Source of the DNA: CBDCUC01 sp965222485
Lineage (GTDB): Bacteria; Pseudomonadota; Alphaproteobacteria; Rhizobiales; Hyphomicrobiaceae
Length of the DNA: 64,000 nt
Direction: 5' to 3'
NCBI GenBank assembly: GCA_965222485.1
Contig: CBDCUC010000039.1
Coordinates: 1,023,698-1,087,697 of the forward strand
Positions 18,777 through 27,073 of this stretch are shown here, piece by piece. Every line of letters starts with the position of its first letter. Position 1 is the stretch's first letter. A program made the translations under genes and the position numbers. The notes under the pieces are model-generated. The model had not been told where the DNA came from. It searched no databases and saw nothing but the letters and a program-made list of their open reading frames with translations.

Positions 18777-19038
18777 CGCCCAAACCCCGTTCTGATGCTC
18801 GTATCAATCCACCCTGCAGTGTTGCAGGCCGGAGTTGCACGCCCCATGGATTGGCGCGCTTTACACATATAGGCCGGCTCACTGTCAAGGTGGCTGCTTG
18901 TCCATTACACCGTGTCAACCAATGCGGCTAGCGGCATAACCGGACACTGTGCATACCCCCCATTCACATTTAAGGTTGCATCAACTAGTAAAATTGCACG
19001 TCGGCCAACGGGGCACGTGGTAAAGCCCATGTTTTGGC
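18777..19038. other. divergent fabD / rpsF intergenic region
   Basis: Divergent spacer upstream of fabD (minus) and rpsF (plus). It must hold the fabD promoter, but I could not identify clear boxes for it. The plus-strand promoter and leader are listed separately. Confidence 0.4.
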
Positions 19039-19066
19039 TTGTCTTTCACAAATAGTGACGTATAAC
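19039..19066 (+). promoter_or_regulatory. candidate sigma-70 promoter of the rpsF operon
   Basis: TTGTCT (19039-19044) and TATAAC (19061-19066) are spaced by 16 bp, matching the -35 and -10 consensus at 4/6 and 5/6 positions. Transcription would start near 19073, leaving a leader of about 175 nt before rpsF. Confidence 0.55.
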
Positions 19067-19098
19067 GGCGCCTTCACCCGCTCCGGTTGGAGGCTGAA

Positions 19099-19148
19099 TG
19101 GGAGGCCGTGAAAACGGTTTGGCGCAAGATCCGTTGCGTCGGCTCCCA
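19099..19148 (+). ncRNA. structured 5' leader of rpsF-rpsR mRNA (candidate autoregulatory element)
   Basis: TGGGAG (19099-19104) pairs with CTCCCA (19143-19148), enclosing two hairpins: CCGT-GAAA-ACGG (19106-19117, a GNRA-type tetraloop) and CGCAA/TTGCG (19123-19127 with 19134-19138). It lies between the candidate promoter and rpsF. Ribosomal protein operons beginning with rpsF are known to be autoregulated through an S6:S18-binding leader; whether this fold belongs to that class was not tested. Confidence 0.4.
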
Positions 19149-19249
19149 GTGTCTTCGCTCTTAAGGGATCCTGGTGGGCCTTTTCCCGGGCCTATTGAGG
19201 GGCTTTGCGCCGGGCGGTACAGATCGAAACGAAGAAAGGGCCGAATCTC

Positions 19250-19729
19250 ATGCCGCTATACGAGCATGTGTTCCTGGCGCGCCAGGATGTCTCGAATGCA
19301 CAAGTCGAGGCACTGACCAAAGAATACTCCGGCATCATCGAAGAAAACGGCGGCAAGATCGCCAACACGGAGTACTGGGGACTGAAGAGCCTCGCTTACA
19401 AAATGAAAAAGAGCCGCAAGGCTCACTACACGATGATGAACATCGACGCACCGCACGCCGCTGTAGCGGAAATGGAGCGGCGCATGGGATTAGCCTCCGA
19501 CGTCATCATTCGCTTCATGACCATCAAGGTCGACAAACACGAAACCGAACCGACGGTCATGATGCGCAAAAACGACCGCGATGACCGCAGGGATGGCCGT
19601 GGCGGCCCACGCGGCGGTCCGCGTGGTGGACGGCCAGACCGCGATGGCTCCACTTTCCGCGGCCGCTCCGGCGGAGACGACCGCGGCGGCAGAGGCCCCC
19701 GCCCGCCCCGCAATCAATCAAGCGAATAA
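19250..19729 (+). CDS. rpsF: 30S ribosomal protein S6
   Basis: Small-subunit protein that binds with S18 at the platform. The first 100 residues (MPLYEHVFLARQD ... NTEYWGLKSLAYKMKK) are the S6 fold. Residues about 115-159 form an Arg/Gly/Asp-rich tail with several RGG units, absent from E. coli S6. The start at MPLYEH is the conserved N-terminus; AAAGGG lies 9 bp upstream. It begins the rpsF-rpsR block, 12 bp before rpsR. Confidence 0.97.
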   Translation: MPLYEHVFLARQDVSNAQVEALTKEYSGIIEENGGKIANTEYWGLKSLAYKMKKSRKAHYTMMNIDAPHAAVAEMERRMGLASDVIIRFMTIKVDKHETEPTVMMRKNDRDDRRDGRGGPRGGPRGGRPDRDGSTFRGRSGGDDRGGRGPRPPRNQSSE

Positions 19730-19741
19730 CGAGGTCAGCAC

Positions 19742-19990
19742 ATGGCACCCGTAACCCAACTGGCCGCCCGCCGGCCCTTCCACCGCCGTCGCAAATCGTG
19801 TCCTTTCACGGGCGACAATGCACCCACGATTGATTACAAGGACGTGCGCCTGCTCAGCCGCTACGTTTCTGAGCGCGGCAAGATCGTACCGAGCCGCATT
19901 ACAGCCGTTTCGGCCAAAAAGCAGCGTGAGTTGGCACGCGCCATTAAACGTGCACGGTTCCTTGGCCTTTTGCCTTACGTTATTGGCTAA
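19742..19990 (+). CDS. rpsR: 30S ribosomal protein S18
   Basis: 82-aa basic protein of the small-subunit platform, partner of S6. The core IDYKDVRLLSRYVSERGKI followed by PSRITAVSAKKQRELARAIK is typical. It follows rpsF by 12 bp. A perfect 8-bp hairpin (GGCAGGCG / CGCCTGCC, 20009-20034) lies just after the stop but has no T-run. Confidence 0.98.
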   Translation: MAPVTQLAARRPFHRRRKSCPFTGDNAPTIDYKDVRLLSRYVSERGKIVPSRITAVSAKKQRELARAIKRARFLGLLPYVIG

Positions 19991-20008
19991 AGCAAACAGG
20001 CGAAGGCG

Positions 20009-20034
20009 GGCAGGCGATGTTTCAACCGCCTGCC
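20009..20034 (+). other. hairpin after rpsR
   Basis: GGCAGGCG (20009-20016) and CGCCTGCC (20027-20034) form a perfect stem with a 10-nt loop. Without a T-run it is more likely a processing or stabilising hairpin than a terminator; rplI and dnaB continue downstream. Confidence 0.3.
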
Positions 20035-20227
20035 GTCTACCAGCATCGACAGACCACCTGCCTCGCTTGAAAAGATTTGCGAGGATACGAAAAGACACAA
20101 CGCGTAACTGACACGACCAGAGTCAGGTTCGGTTGCAGTAAACAAGAAGCACCAGGTTGGGATCGGCGCCGCAATGAGCTGACGATCGATCTCTAACCGC
20201 CATTATAGCGCGGGACAGCTGACCATT

Positions 20228-21256
20228 ATGCCGGCATTCTATCTGACAGCCATCGGCGCAGGGCTCATCTCTGCAATCGTCTTTGCTTCCGCCGCCACCG
20301 GACCGCTGGCGGCCCGCTTCCTGCTTTTTCTCATTACACCATTGCCAGTATTCCTGGCGGGCCTGGGTACGAATTGGACCGCGGCCGCACTCGCCGGCGC
20401 CGTCGGCGCAATTGCGATCGGCTTGATCGCAACTCCGGCGGTTGGGCTCGTTTTCGCATTAAGCCAAGCACTGCCGGCGGCTATTCTGTGTTATCTGGCG
20501 CTCCTTAATCGCCCCCAATTAAATACAAACCCGTCTTTAACGCCGCAATCTGCGCCCGCCACCACGACGACCACACCCGGTCTGGAATGGTATCCGGTTG
20601 GGCGCCTGGTGCTATGGGCGGGCATCATTGCCGCCCTAATGTCGTTGGGCTCCATGCTCATCCTCGCGCAGGACATGGAGGGCTTACGCGACGCGATCCG
20701 CACGTTTCTCGAAAAAACAATCAAGCAAAGTGGTGTGCCTGACGGACAATCCTCGCCATTGGCCCAGGTCGACATTGGCGTCATGACAGATGTCACCCTA
20801 CAGCTGCTGCCTGCGGTGACGGCTATCTCGATCATGGTCGGACTTCTATTGAATTTGTGGCTGGCAGGTCGGATCACACATGCGTCCGGCCGACTTGCAC
20901 GCCCATGGCCCGACATCGCCGCAATGACCTATCCGCCCGGTACGCCGATCATGCTTATCGCAGCAATTGCCATCGCCTATTTCGCCCAAGGGTTCGTTGG
21001 TATTGCCGCAGGTGCACTCGCCGGTGCCCTTTATTTCGCCTACGTGCTCATCGGCCTTGCCATAATCCACTTTGTGACACGTGGCGAACCCTGGCGGCCA
21101 TTCGTCCTTTGGTTCCTCTATATGTCCCTTCTCTTCATGAACACGTTTGCAACCTTGGTTTTGTCCTTCATCGGACTGGGCGAGCCCGTCTCACCGCTTC
21201 GTCGCAAACAAACTTCAGCCTCCAACACCAAACCGCCGCCTGGCGGCAAAACCTAA
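20228..21256 (+). CDS. DUF2232 family membrane protein
   Basis: 342-aa integral membrane protein with about eight hydrophobic segments (residues near 5-25, 30-45, 52-70, 75-92, 132-150, 195-215, 240-275 and 290-320). The position between rpsR and rplI and the overall pattern match the DUF2232 family found there in Rhizobiales. The loop at about 98-120 is polar with a run of threonines. Function is unknown; the conserved location suggests co-expression with the ribosomal genes rather than a translational role. Confidence 0.8.
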   Translation: MPAFYLTAIGAGLISAIVFASAATGPLAARFLLFLITPLPVFLAGLGTNWTAAALAGAVGAIAIGLIATPAVGLVFALSQALPAAILCYLALLNRPQLNTNPSLTPQSAPATTTTTPGLEWYPVGRLVLWAGIIAALMSLGSMLILAQDMEGLRDAIRTFLEKTIKQSGVPDGQSSPLAQVDIGVMTDVTLQLLPAVTAISIMVGLLLNLWLAGRITHASGRLARPWPDIAAMTYPPGTPIMLIAAIAIAYFAQGFVGIAAGALAGALYFAYVLIGLAIIHFVTRGEPWRPFVLWFLYMSLLFMNTFATLVLSFIGLGEPVSPLRRKQTSASNTKPPPGGKT

Positions 21257-21357
21257 CTCACGTCTTCTCAAACACATGAAAAGGGCGCTCCAGCCGTAAC
21301 AAAAATCCGGCCCGACCCAAGCGTCCACACCAATAGACGAACAAGGAGAAAAATATC

Positions 21358-21990
21358 ATGCAGGTCATTTTATTGGAACGCATCGGCAGCCTGGGACAGA
21401 TGGGCGATGTCGTCACCGTCCGTGACGGCTATGCGCGAAATTATCTGTTGCCGCAAAAAAAAGCGATGCGCGCGACAGAGCAAAACATCGCTGAATTCGA
21501 AAGCAAGCGCCATCAGCTCGAAGCCAATAACCTGGAGCAGAAAAAGGAGGCAGAAGCCGTCGGCGAAAAGCTCGCCGGTCAGTCCTTTATCGCCATCCGT
21601 CAAGCAGGCGACACCGGCCAGCTTTATGGCTCCGTCTCCACGCGCGATATTGCCGATGTCGTCACAGAGGGCGGATTCACCACAGACAGGCGCCAGATCG
21701 TACTGTCCCGCCCAATCAAAACGCTTGGTCTGCACGACGTCTCCGTCAGCCTACACCCGGAAGTTAGTGTATCGGTGAAGATCAACGTGGCCCGTTCAGA
21801 AGACGAAGCCGAGCGCCAGGCCCGCGGCGAAGACGTAACGGTCATCAAGGACGAAGAACTCGAGTTAGAGACCTTTAACGCCGACGAGATGTTTGAAGAA
21901 GGTGCAGCCCCTGACGAGGGTGCAGCATCTGATGAGACGGAAACTGCCGAAGCCAAGCCGGAAGAAGAAGAAGCTAGTTTGCTGAAATAG
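21358..21990 (+). CDS. rplI: 50S ribosomal protein L9
   Basis: MQVILLERIGSLGQMGDVVTVRDGYARNYLLP is the conserved L9 N-terminal domain (shown by MQVILLERIGSLGQ and RDGYARNYLLP), followed by the long connecting helix and the C-terminal rRNA-binding domain. After about residue 150 the protein continues as an acidic Glu/Asp/Ala tail, making 210 aa against about 150 in E. coli. AAGGAG lies upstream of the ATG. Confidence 0.97.
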   Translation: MQVILLERIGSLGQMGDVVTVRDGYARNYLLPQKKAMRATEQNIAEFESKRHQLEANNLEQKKEAEAVGEKLAGQSFIAIRQAGDTGQLYGSVSTRDIADVVTEGGFTTDRRQIVLSRPIKTLGLHDVSVSLHPEVSVSVKINVARSEDEAERQARGEDVTVIKDEELELETFNADEMFEEGAAPDEGAASDETETAEAKPEEEEASLLK

Positions 21991-22194
21991 CGACCGTAGA
22001 CTTACAAGACGGCCCGCCTGCAATTGTCGGTTGCAGCGGGCCGCACGCAATCAGGATATTGCGATTGCCTGATTCGCTTTTCCCGCAAGCGAATAATTCT
22101 CCACCTGTGCAAAGCAGGGAGAGCTCAAACGAACACCCCGATTCGCACCTACTCGCCACAGCTCAGCCCAACCGAATCGCCTAGCGTCCCGGGC

Positions 22195-23712
22195 ATGACA
22201 GAATTCGCCTTACAAATGCCCGCCACACCCACCTCAGCTGCTGGCGAGGAGGGGGATGCAAAATTCCGCCAGGTCCCGCATAACATCGAGGCCGAACAGG
22301 CGCTGCTTGGCGCCATTCTGGTCAACAACGAGTCGATTGACCGCGTCTCCACGTTTCTGGAGCCCGAACACTTTTTCGACCCCCTGCATGCCCAGATATA
22401 CGACACAGCATCCAAGCTTGTCTTTGCTGGCAAACAGGCGACACCGATTACGTTGCGCACCTTCTTTGAGAATGCGGAGCCGATCGACGACACCCTCACC
22501 GTTCCACAATACCTGGGCCGGCTTGCCGCCAGCGCCACCACAATCATCAACGCCCATGATTATGGCCGCACCATCTACGATCTCGCCATTCGCCGCCAGC
22601 TCATCATCCTCGGCGAAGACATCGTCAATGAAGCCTTTGACAGCCCCATCGAACAACCGCCTCAGGCTCAGATCGAGATGGCTGAATCGCGGCTTTACGA
22701 CATGGCGGAGTCCGGCAAGTACGGCCAAGGTTTCGTGACCTTCACGTCTGCTCTGCATCAAGCCGTGGAGATGGCGAACAATGCGGTAATGCGCGGCGAC
22801 AAACTCTCGGGCCTGCCAACGGGGCTAACCGATCTCGACAACATGATGGGTGGACTGCAGCCTTCCGACTTGATTGTTCTGGCCGGACGTCCATCCATGG
22901 GCAAAACCGCACTTGCTACGAACATTGCCGTTAGCGTTGCAAGCTCGACCCGGTTGAAGCGCTTGACTGACGACAACGATAGTGCGCACGAACCAGCCGT
23001 CGTCGGTTTCTTCTCCCTGGAAATGTCCGCCGAGCAGCTTGCAGCGCGTATTCTTTCAGAAACGGCACAAATCCCCTCCAACAAGATCCGCCGAGGGCAG
23101 ATCATTGAAGAGGAAATGAAAAACCTGGTCGATGCCTCTTCGTTCTTGTCAAACGCCCATCTGTTCATCGACCAGACCGGCGGCATCACAATTGCTCAGC
23201 TCGCCGCCCGCGCACGCAAGCTGAAGCGCCAGAAAGGCCTCGACCTTTTGGTGGTTGACTATATCCAGCTTCTGTCAGGTTCCGCCGCCAAAGCGAATGC
23301 CGGTCGCGTCCAGGAAGTCACAGAGATCACCACTGGGCTGAAGGCCCTGGCAAAAGAGCTGGAAGTGCCCGTGCTCGCGCTGTCACAGCTATCCCGTCAA
23401 GTCGAACAGCGTGAAGACAAGCGCCCGCAGCTAAGCGATTTGCGCGAATCTGGATCCATCGAACAGGATGCCGACGTGGTGCTGTTCGTTTATCGTGAAG
23501 AGTATTATGTTCAGCGTGCCGAACCAAAGCTCGGCACCGAGGAACACCTGAAATGGCAGGAACAGCTCAGGAGCGTTGAGGGTATTGCTGAAGTGATTAT
23601 CGGCAAGCAGCGCCACGGCCCGACAGGCACAGCGCGTCTGCAATTTACCGGTGAGTTCACCCGATTCGACAACCTCGATCCTCATCACCCCCTGGCAAAC
23701 GTGAGGGATTAG
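22195..23712 (+). CDS. dnaB: replicative DNA helicase DnaB
   Basis: Hexameric 5'-3' helicase that opens the replication fork. The N-terminal domain begins at VPHNIEAEQALLGAIL and the RecA-like C-terminal domain has Walker A GRPSMGKTALATN, the Walker B region LLVVDYIQLL and LSQLSRQVEQREDKRPQLSD. The start at MTEFALQMP gives 505 aa, the usual length; the upstream in-frame extension does not look coding, and no strong ribosome binding site decides the choice. Downstream, the last codons contain GAGGGA, which seems to serve alr. Confidence 0.95.
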   Translation: MTEFALQMPATPTSAAGEEGDAKFRQVPHNIEAEQALLGAILVNNESIDRVSTFLEPEHFFDPLHAQIYDTASKLVFAGKQATPITLRTFFENAEPIDDTLTVPQYLGRLAASATTIINAHDYGRTIYDLAIRRQLIILGEDIVNEAFDSPIEQPPQAQIEMAESRLYDMAESGKYGQGFVTFTSALHQAVEMANNAVMRGDKLSGLPTGLTDLDNMMGGLQPSDLIVLAGRPSMGKTALATNIAVSVASSTRLKRLTDDNDSAHEPAVVGFFSLEMSAEQLAARILSETAQIPSNKIRRGQIIEEEMKNLVDASSFLSNAHLFIDQTGGITIAQLAARARKLKRQKGLDLLVVDYIQLLSGSAAKANAGRVQEVTEITTGLKALAKELEVPVLALSQLSRQVEQREDKRPQLSDLRESGSIEQDADVVLFVYREEYYVQRAEPKLGTEEHLKWQEQLRSVEGIAEVIIGKQRHGPTGTARLQFTGEFTRFDNLDPHHPLANVRD

Positions 23713-23714
23713 CA

Positions 23715-24875
23715 ATCACAGACACCACAACAGACGCGTCCAGCGAAACGGCGTGGCTCGATGATGCAGCCCCGGTTGGCGCCACCGGTATTATCAAAGT
23801 CGACGTTGGCTGCATTGCGCAGAACTGGCGCGCTTTGCAGGACCTCGTGGCGCCAGCAGCGTGCGCCGCGGTCGTCAAAGCCGATGCCTACGGCCTTGGG
23901 GCAGAACAAATCATCCCAGCGCTGGCTGATGCGGGCTGCCGCCACTTCTTTGTCGCCACATTAAATGAAGCGGAGCAGGCGCGTCGCCTCGCCCCGCAGA
24001 CGGACATCTTCGTGCTTGACGGCATACTCCCAAACTCAGCCGAAGCCATGAAAGCAGCAGGTGCCATTCCTGTTTTGTCGACGCTGGAAGATGCGCGCGC
24101 TTGGAGCCGCATGGCCACGGAACCAAACGAGCGCGTTCCCTGCATTCTACACGTCGATACCGGTCTAAATCGTCTAGGCCTGACGGCAGCAGAGATCCGT
24201 CATCTGGCAAACGACATCCACTTGATGAACGCGCTTGATGTGCGCATCGTCATGAGCCATCTGGCCTGCGCTGACGAACCTGACCATCCCAAGAACCAGC
24301 AGCAGCTGTCGGTCCTTCACGCGCTGCGCCCGATACTACCAACCGTTGACTTGAGCCTGGCGGCATCCGACGGGCTGATGCTGGGCCCTGACTATCATTT
24401 TCAAATGGTGCGACCTGGATACGCGCTCTATGGCGGCCAGGCGAGTCCACAGCGAACCGCGCCGGTCAAGCCGGCAGTCTCTGTTTACGCACGCGTCTTA
24501 CAGGTCCGCGACGTTGCCCCCAGCCAAACTGTCGGTTATTCGGCAACCTTTGAACCGGAACGGACAAGCCGCATCGCGGTTATCGCGGCAGGCTACGACG
24601 ATGGCGTCTTCAGACACCTAAGCGGTGAAACCGGCACCGTGCGTGGAAACGTTGCGTTTGCCGGACGCCTTGCGCCCATCGTCGGGCGCGTTTCGATGGA
24701 CCTCATCACGGTAGATGTCACCGACTTCGAAGAACAGCCCGTCGCCCGCGATCACTGGGCGGAATTAATCGGCCCGACACTATCCATTGAGAGCGTTGGC
24801 GCCGCCGCCGGCAGCATCGGCTATGAGGTGCTCACGCGGCTCGGCCGGCGCTTTCATCGCGTCTATACGCCTTAG
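23715..24875 (+). CDS. alr: alanine racemase (non-canonical start likely)
   Basis: PLP enzyme making D-alanine for peptidoglycan. The PLP-binding Lys is in AAVVKADAYGLG (about residue 55), with HVDTGLNRLG, QTVGYSATF, IAAGYDDG and VGRVSMDLITVDVT further on. The conserved first strand and helix (IIKVDVGCIAQNWRAL) are coded upstream of the first usable TTG (23835), and the frame back to the stop at 23652 has no ATG, GTG or TTG. An ATC at 23715 follows GAGGGA (23703-23708) by 6 bp and is taken here as the start, giving 386 aa. A base error or frameshift would be the alternative. Confidence 0.85.
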   Translation: MTDTTTDASSETAWLDDAAPVGATGIIKVDVGCIAQNWRALQDLVAPAACAAVVKADAYGLGAEQIIPALADAGCRHFFVATLNEAEQARRLAPQTDIFVLDGILPNSAEAMKAAGAIPVLSTLEDARAWSRMATEPNERVPCILHVDTGLNRLGLTAAEIRHLANDIHLMNALDVRIVMSHLACADEPDHPKNQQQLSVLHALRPILPTVDLSLAASDGLMLGPDYHFQMVRPGYALYGGQASPQRTAPVKPAVSVYARVLQVRDVAPSQTVGYSATFEPERTSRIAVIAAGYDDGVFRHLSGETGTVRGNVAFAGRLAPIVGRVSMDLITVDVTDFEEQPVARDHWAELIGPTLSIESVGAAAGSIGYEVLTRLGRRFHRVYTP

Positions 24876-24889
24876 CTCTGGAGGCGCAC

Positions 24890-26275
24890 ATGGCCAAAGC
24901 CGGAAAGGCCAAATCACAGTATGTCTGCCAGGCGTGTGGCGCAGTCTCCTCGCGCTGGGCCGGCAAGTGTATTGCCTGCGGTGAGTGGAATACCGTGGTC
25001 GAAGAGATCACCCCCGCCTTGCCACCTGGCTCTGGCGTCAAGCAAAAATCTGCCGGCAGGCCGGTCGCGCTGGAAGGCCTCAAGGGTGACACCACGGACG
25101 CACCGCGGATCCTCACCGGCATCAGCGAATTGGACCGTGTAAGTGGCGGCGGTCTCGTCCCCGGCTCAGCGCTTCTCATCGGCGGCGAGCCGGGCATCGG
25201 CAAATCCACACTTCTCCTGCAGTTGGCAGCCGCGCTCGCTGCCACCGATCATCGCGCGATCTATTTTACCGGCGAAGAAGCCGTGGCACAGGTACGCTTG
25301 CGCGCGGAACGGTTGGGGTTGGCGGATGCACCCGTTGCAATCGCCGCCGAAACACATCTCGCCGATATCCTTGCAACTATGGACGCGGAAAAAAATGCCG
25401 GTCTTGTCGTCATCGATTCCGTCCAGACCCTATGGTCAGATGCATTGGAATCCAGTCCAGGCACGGTCACCCAGGTACGCGCCGCAGCACAATCGCTGAT
25501 ACGCCACGCAAAGCGCACAGGCACCGCCCTCATCCTCGTCGGTCACGTCACCAAGGATGGACAGATCGCCGGCCCTAAGGTCATAGAGCACATGGTCGAT
25601 ACGGTGTTGTATTTCGAAGGAGACCGCGGCCATCCCTACCGCATTTTGCGCACCGTCAAGAACCGCTTCGGCCCCACGGATGAAATCGGCGTCTTTGAGA
25701 TGGCGGGCAGCGGTCTGCGTGAGGTTGCCAACCCTTCGGAATTATTCTTGGGCGAGCGGGATCGTTCAGCGCCAGGGGCCGCGGTATATGCGGGCATTGA
25801 GGGCACACGACCCCTGCTGATCGAAATACAGGCCCTCGTTGCCCCGACGACACTGGGAACACCACGCCGCGCCGCCGTTGGCTGGGACTCTAGCAGATTG
25901 TCGATGCTGCTTGCCGTCCTGGAAGCAAGATGCGGCATTTCTTTCGCGCAATCCGACGTTTATCTGAACGTGGCCGGAGGCCTGAAAATTACTGAACCGG
26001 CTGCAGATTTGGCCGCCGCAGCCGCCCTTCTGTCGTCATTTTCGGGTGTTGCGCTGCCCGCCGACCGTGTTTATTTCGGCGAAATTTCACTGTCTGGCGC
26101 GGTAAGGCCGGCCGCCCATACGACTGCGAGGCTGCGCGAAGCACAAAAGCTTGGATTTTGCTCAGCCACCCTTCCAGCCCAGGGAGAACCGGACTTGGCA
26201 GGCATATCCATAACGCTTGAACGGATCGACCACCTGAAGTCCCTTGCACAGGCATCCAACCCATGTCACGACTGA
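24890..26275 (+). CDS. radA: DNA repair protein RadA
   Basis: RecA-like ATPase that drives branch migration in recombinational repair. Domains in order: a four-Cys zinc finger (CQACG ... CIACGEW, residues about 12-32), the RecA-type core with Walker A GEPGIGKSTLLLQ, the RadA signature KNRFG, and a Lon-like C-terminal domain. The length of 461 aa is normal. CTGGAGG lies upstream of the ATG, 14 bp after alr. Confidence 0.97.
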   Translation: MAKAGKAKSQYVCQACGAVSSRWAGKCIACGEWNTVVEEITPALPPGSGVKQKSAGRPVALEGLKGDTTDAPRILTGISELDRVSGGGLVPGSALLIGGEPGIGKSTLLLQLAAALAATDHRAIYFTGEEAVAQVRLRAERLGLADAPVAIAAETHLADILATMDAEKNAGLVVIDSVQTLWSDALESSPGTVTQVRAAAQSLIRHAKRTGTALILVGHVTKDGQIAGPKVIEHMVDTVLYFEGDRGHPYRILRTVKNRFGPTDEIGVFEMAGSGLREVANPSELFLGERDRSAPGAAVYAGIEGTRPLLIEIQALVAPTTLGTPRRAAVGWDSSRLSMLLAVLEARCGISFAQSDVYLNVAGGLKITEPAADLAAAAALLSSFSGVALPADRVYFGEISLSGAVRPAAHTTARLREAQKLGFCSATLPAQGEPDLAGISITLERIDHLKSLAQASNPCHD

Positions 26276-26338
26276 ACAAAACCGTCGAGGGATCTGCCAA
26301 TTCGCAACCCGCACGACGTTCTTGGGGGAGCCACTGAT

Positions 26339-26983
26339 ATGATCGGGCCACTAACCTACCTCGACGCAGGACTGATCGCTGTCGCCTTCATTTCCGGCAC
26401 ACTGGCGATGTATCGCGGCCTGACGCGTGAGATTCTGTCGATTATTTCCTGGATAATCGCAGCCGTCGCGGTTTTGTACTTCGTCCTAAATCACCGCAAA
26501 TTCGCCGAGGAAATGGCCCAGCAGATGGGTGCACAGGTGGTCATCGCGCAAGTCGCCATTGGCGCCATCATCTTCCTGCTCGTTTTGGTGGTTGTCCACC
26601 TGATCACATCCCAGATCTCCGCTGCCATCCTGGATGGCCCTGTCGGCATGGTGGATCAAGTTCTAGGGTTTTTGTTCGGGCTGGCACGCGGTCTCATCCT
26701 GGTCGTCATTCCCTATATGTTCTACCTCGCCTTCTTCCCCGACGAGAACAACCACTTTCCCTGGGTGCGTGATTCCAAATCACTGCCACTGATCAAAGGG
26801 ACCGGCGAATCCATCAAGTCGCTCCTGATTCGGTATCTGCCCTCCTCGTTAACCGATTCATCGCCGGAACCCGACCAGCAGACTTTTTACACAAGCCCGA
26901 AAAGAGGCTCCGTAGCACTAGCGGAAGGCAGCTCTTTTCATATATGTGTCACATGGAATACGACGCTGACCGGTCGGGGCTAG
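26339..26983 (+). CDS. cvpA: CvpA family membrane protein
   Basis: Inner-membrane protein of the colicin V production family; in E. coli cvpA precedes purF, as here. The 214-aa product has four hydrophobic segments (about 5-25, 30-50, 65-90, 100-128) with the family patterns LDAGLIAVAFISG and YRGLTREILSI. The last 50 residues are polar; the final stretch (GSSFHICVTWNTTLTGRG) does not look conserved and overlaps an inverted repeat. GGGGGAG lies upstream of the ATG. Confidence 0.9.
   Translation: MIGPLTYLDAGLIAVAFISGTLAMYRGLTREILSIISWIIAAVAVLYFVLNHRKFAEEMAQQMGAQVVIAQVAIGAIIFLLVLVVVHLITSQISAAILDGPVGMVDQVLGFLFGLARGLILVVIPYMFYLAFFPDENNHFPWVRDSKSLPLIKGTGESIKSLLIRYLPSSLTDSSPEPDQQTFYTSPKRGSVALAEGSSFHICVTWNTTLTGRG
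26900..26938 (+). terminator. weak terminator-like inverted repeat at the cvpA 3' end
   Basis: AAAAGAG (26900-26906) pairs with CTCTTTT (26932-26938), with TCCG/CGGA inside. The T-run is only four bases and the structure lies in the last codons of cvpA, so it may only attenuate transcription into purF. Confidence 0.3.
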
Positions 26984-27073
26984 TCCGAGGCCTGCTTGTG
27001 TGAGCGCGTGCTCCCTCCTCCAGTGTCACAAAATCGAGAGTGGCGGTGGCGGAAGCATTAGCGGGAGACAGCC

